Below, one piece after another: positions 15,392 to 17,180 of a stretch of 17,180 nt of DNA; positions within the stretch are counted from its first letter, which is position 1, and each line of letters opens with the position of its first letter. Below the pieces are notes generated by a model. That model was not told the DNA's origin. It saw only the letters and a list, made by a program, of their open reading frames with translations, and made no database searches. Made by a program: the position numbers and the translations under genes. This DNA comes from JAKOQB01 sp036824465 (GTDB lineage Bacteria; Pseudomonadota; Gammaproteobacteria; Burkholderiales; Burkholderiaceae_F). The DNA lies in assembly GCA_036824465.1 (NCBI GenBank), contig DAITAC010000085.1:1-17180 (forward strand). The letters are read 5' to 3'.

Positions 15392-16174
15392 TCAGGTGGC
15401 GAGCATTCGAGCCAAGGCGGCGAATGCGCTGCCGTCGAGCGCTTCTGCGCGCACGCCGGGATCGATGCCGGCAGCGCGAATCTGGACTTCCCCCAGCAGA
15501 TCACCCAGTGCGTTACGCAACGTCTTGCGGCGCTGGCCGAACGCGGCGGTAACGACGCGCGCAAACGCATCGGCATCGACTTTCGGCAACTCCTGCGCTG
15601 GGATCGGAACCAGTCGCACGATCGCTGATTGCACCTTGGGAACCGGACTGAACGCGCCGGCCGGCACGACGAACAGGCGTGCTGCGCGATAACGAAACTG
15701 CAGCATCACCGACAGGCGTCCGTAGTCCCTCGATCCCGGCGCGGCGACCATGCGATCAACGACTTCCTTCTGCAGCATGAAGTACTGCGCGTGCACCTGC
15801 GGCGCGACAGGCAGCAGCGCGAACAGCAGCGGCGTGGAGATGTGGTAGGGCAGATTGCCGACGATCTTCAGCGGGCGCGGATCGGACGCCGCAAGCTCCT
15901 GCCAGTTCAGCTTCAGCGCATCGCCTTCGAGCACGGTCAGCTGAGCGGTGGTAAATCGCCCGCGCAGCCGGGCGCTCAGGTCGTGATCGATCTCGACACA
16001 GGTGAGGTGTCCTGCGCGCGTGATCAGTGGCGCCGTCAGCGCGCCAAGGCCGGGGCCGATTTCGATGATCCGGTCGCCGGGACGTGGATCAATCGCATCG
16101 ACAATGCGCTCGACGTAGTGCGCGTCGTGCAGGAAATTCTGCGAGAACCGCTTGCGTGCCCGGTGGCCCTGCAT
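15392..16174 (-). CDS. rsmA: 16S rRNA A1518/A1519 dimethyltransferase RsmA (KsgA)
   Basis: RsmA uses S-adenosylmethionine to dimethylate two adjacent adenosines near the 3' end of 16S rRNA, a late check in 30S assembly. The 260 residues begin with the family lead ARKRFSQNFL (6-15), then the SAM site EIGPGLGALT (38-47), acidic Glu61 in CVEID, the catalytic NLPY (107-110) and the C-terminal helical domain with FGQRRKTLRNAL. Length is typical. ATG 16174 lies one base after the pdxA stop (TGACATG on the minus strand), so it is probably translated by coupling from pdxA. pdxA-rsmA is a widely conserved pair. Its stop is one base from the gloA stop, with no terminator visible between the convergent genes. 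Confidence 0.97.
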   Translation of the reverse strand: MQGHRARKRFSQNFLHDAHYVERIVDAIDPRPGDRIIEIGPGLGALTAPLITRAGHLTCVEIDHDLSARLRGRFTTAQLTVLEGDALKLNWQELAASDPRPLKIVGNLPYHISTPLLFALLPVAPQVHAQYFMLQKEVVDRMVAAPGSRDYGRLSVMLQFRYRAARLFVVPAGAFSPVPKVQSAIVRLVPIPAQELPKVDADAFARVVTAAFGQRRKTLRNALGDLLGEVQIRAAGIDPGVRAEALDGSAFAALARMLAT

Positions 16175-16175
16175 G

Positions 16176-17123
16176 TCATCGCCGCGCCAGCTGCGCGGCG
16201 AGTTCCAGCGCCGCGATCATGCTGCCCGCATCGGCGGTGCCGGTACCAGCCAGATCAAGTGCCGTGCCATGGTCGACACTGGTGCGCACAAATGGCAATC
16301 CCAGCGTGACGTTGACGCCGTGGCCGAAGCTCGCATGCTTCAGGACCGGCAGCCCCTGGTCGTGATACATCGCCAGCACTGCGTCGAAGCGCGCCAGTTG
16401 ATTTGGCACGAACACGGTGTCGGCCGGCAGCGGTCCAATCGCGTCGATGCCGCGCGCGCGCGCCGCGGCAATCGCGGGTGCGATCACATCGATCTCTTCG
16501 CGCCCCAGATGCCCGCCCTCGCCGGCGTGCGGATTCAGCCCGGTCACGGCGATGCGTGGCGCGGTGATGCCGAAGCGAGCACGCAGGTCGTGCTGCATCA
16601 CGTCGAGCGTCGCGCTGAGCGATTCCTGCGTGATCGCCTTCGGCACATCGGCCAGCGGCAGGTGCGTCGTTGCGAGGGCGACCCGCAGTGGCGCCGATCC
16701 TGTGCCACTGACCAGCAGCATCACGACATGCGGGGTGCGGGTCTTCACTGCGAGATATTCGGTATGCCCGGTGAACGGGAAACCGGCGTCGTTGATCACG
16801 CTCTTCTGCACGGGTGCCGTCACGATCGAGGCCGCCTCACCGTCCATGCAGGCGTCGATCGCGCGATCGAGCAGTGCGAGCACGTAACCGGCATTGCGTT
16901 GGTCGAGTTTGCCCGGTACTGCCGGCACTGCGATCGGCACATGCTCAATCGTCAGATGTGCCGGCGGCGGCCAGGCAATGCCCATTTCCTGCGCGCACGC
17001 CTGCAGCAGCGCGGCGTCGCCTAGCAGCACGCAGCGGGCCTCGATCGCGTGCGCGGCACGCAGCGAAATCTCCGGCCCAATGCCGGCCGGCTCGCCGGTG
17101 GTGATGAAAGTCGGTGCGTTCAT
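16176..17123 (-). CDS. pdxA: 4-hydroxythreonine-4-phosphate dehydrogenase
   Basis: PdxA oxidises 4-phosphohydroxy-L-threonine with NAD in the DXP-dependent pathway to pyridoxal 5'-phosphate, in the cytoplasm. The 315-residue product starts with the typical GEPAGIGPEI (10-19). It carries the three metal-binding histidines His154 (TTHLPL), His199 (NPHAGE) and His254 (MYHDQG), evenly offset by 12 from E. coli His166, His211 and His266. His120 in FTGHTE and the C-terminal SVDHGTALDLAGTG motif are also present. Length is slightly below the E. coli 329. The ATG at 17123 overlaps the stop of the upstream frame as ATGA, so pdxA is probably coupled to the gene before it. Confidence 0.97.
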   Translation of the reverse strand: MNAPTFITTGEPAGIGPEISLRAAHAIEARCVLLGDAALLQACAQEMGIAWPPPAHLTIEHVPIAVPAVPGKLDQRNAGYVLALLDRAIDACMDGEAASIVTAPVQKSVINDAGFPFTGHTEYLAVKTRTPHVVMLLVSGTGSAPLRVALATTHLPLADVPKAITQESLSATLDVMQHDLRARFGITAPRIAVTGLNPHAGEGGHLGREEIDVIAPAIAAARARGIDAIGPLPADTVFVPNQLARFDAVLAMYHDQGLPVLKHASFGHGVNVTLGLPFVRTSVDHGTALDLAGTGTADAGSMIAALELAAQLARR

Positions 17124-17180
17124 TTGGCTGCCGCGTCGCTGCGCGCCAGGGATTCGCGCTTGGGACGGCCCGGCGCGCTC
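17120..17180 (-). CDS. C-terminal end of an upstream gene, possibly surA (partial)
   Basis: One minus-strand frame entering from the window edge encodes 19 residues, SAPGRPKRESLARSDAAAK, then TGA at 17122-17120, which overlaps the pdxA start as ATGA. That arrangement favours a real, translationally coupled gene. In Proteobacteria the gene before pdxA is commonly surA, a periplasmic prolyl isomerase and outer-membrane-protein chaperone. The basic, alanine-rich tail itself does not identify SurA; the name is an inference from gene order alone. Confidence 0.45.
   Translation of the reverse strand, partial: SAPGRPKRESLARSDAAAK

Noticed and set aside
16152..17024. 290-codon plus-strand open frame opposite pdxA
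   Set aside because: The minus strand encodes pdxA with all metal ligands; the plus frame is an Arg/His-rich shadow.
1..17180. CRISPR array, insertion sequence, prophage, toxin-antitoxin or defence genes
   Set aside because: I looked for regular spaced repeats, transposase or integrase motifs and paired small toxin-like genes and saw none; the content is housekeeping throughout.

Overview
The window is a high-GC stretch (about 60-65% by eye) from a proteobacterium, most likely a betaproteobacterium of Burkholderiales type. This rests on gene order: recA divergent from a TctD/TctE-like two-component pair; tRNA-Met followed by miaB-phoH-ybeY-corC-lnt; glyQ-glyS-plsC-metallopeptidase-gloA; and surA(?)-pdxA-rsmA on the other strand. 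It is draft sequence: exactly 100 Ns (12913-13012) interrupt glyS.

Layout. (1) 15-1067, minus: recA, with a LexA-type operator lying inside a sigma70-like promoter at about 1155-1184. (2) 1349-3777, plus: an OmpR-family response regulator and its membrane histidine kinase, ending in a hairpin over the kinase stop codon. (3) 3792-3948: a tRNA gene with CAT anticodon (Met type), its own promoter and a leader hairpin. (4) 3969-4274: a small exported protein of unknown function. (5) 4340-9982, plus: miaB, phoH, ybeY, corC, a small two-helix membrane protein and lnt, closely packed, with two ATGA-type overlaps. (6) 10017-14915, plus: glyQ and glyS (overlapping by one base), plsC and a YgjP/DUF45-type zinc peptidase (overlapping by 3 bases). 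(7) gloA (15001-15390) converges on rsmA with one base between the stops. rsmA, pdxA and the last 19 codons of an upstream gene form a tight minus-strand operon.

How the genes relate. miaB (tRNA 2-methylthiolation), ybeY (rRNA maturation), rsmA (16S dimethylation), glyQS (glycyl-tRNA) and the tRNA serve translation. lnt (lipoprotein N-acylation), plsC (phosphatidate synthesis) and perhaps surA serve the envelope. corC lies beside ybeY and lnt as in other Proteobacteria. recA is the SOS recombinase, pdxA makes vitamin B6, and gloA detoxifies methylglyoxal.

I found no mobile element, CRISPR array, phage, toxin or defence system, and nothing I would call a new biological system. Points worth a second look: the false gap in glyS, whose flanks share a 55-base overlap that restores the reading frame when merged; a lower-GC, odd-codon patch in glyS beside that gap; two small unidentified proteins; and the overlapping operator and palindrome at the recA promoter.
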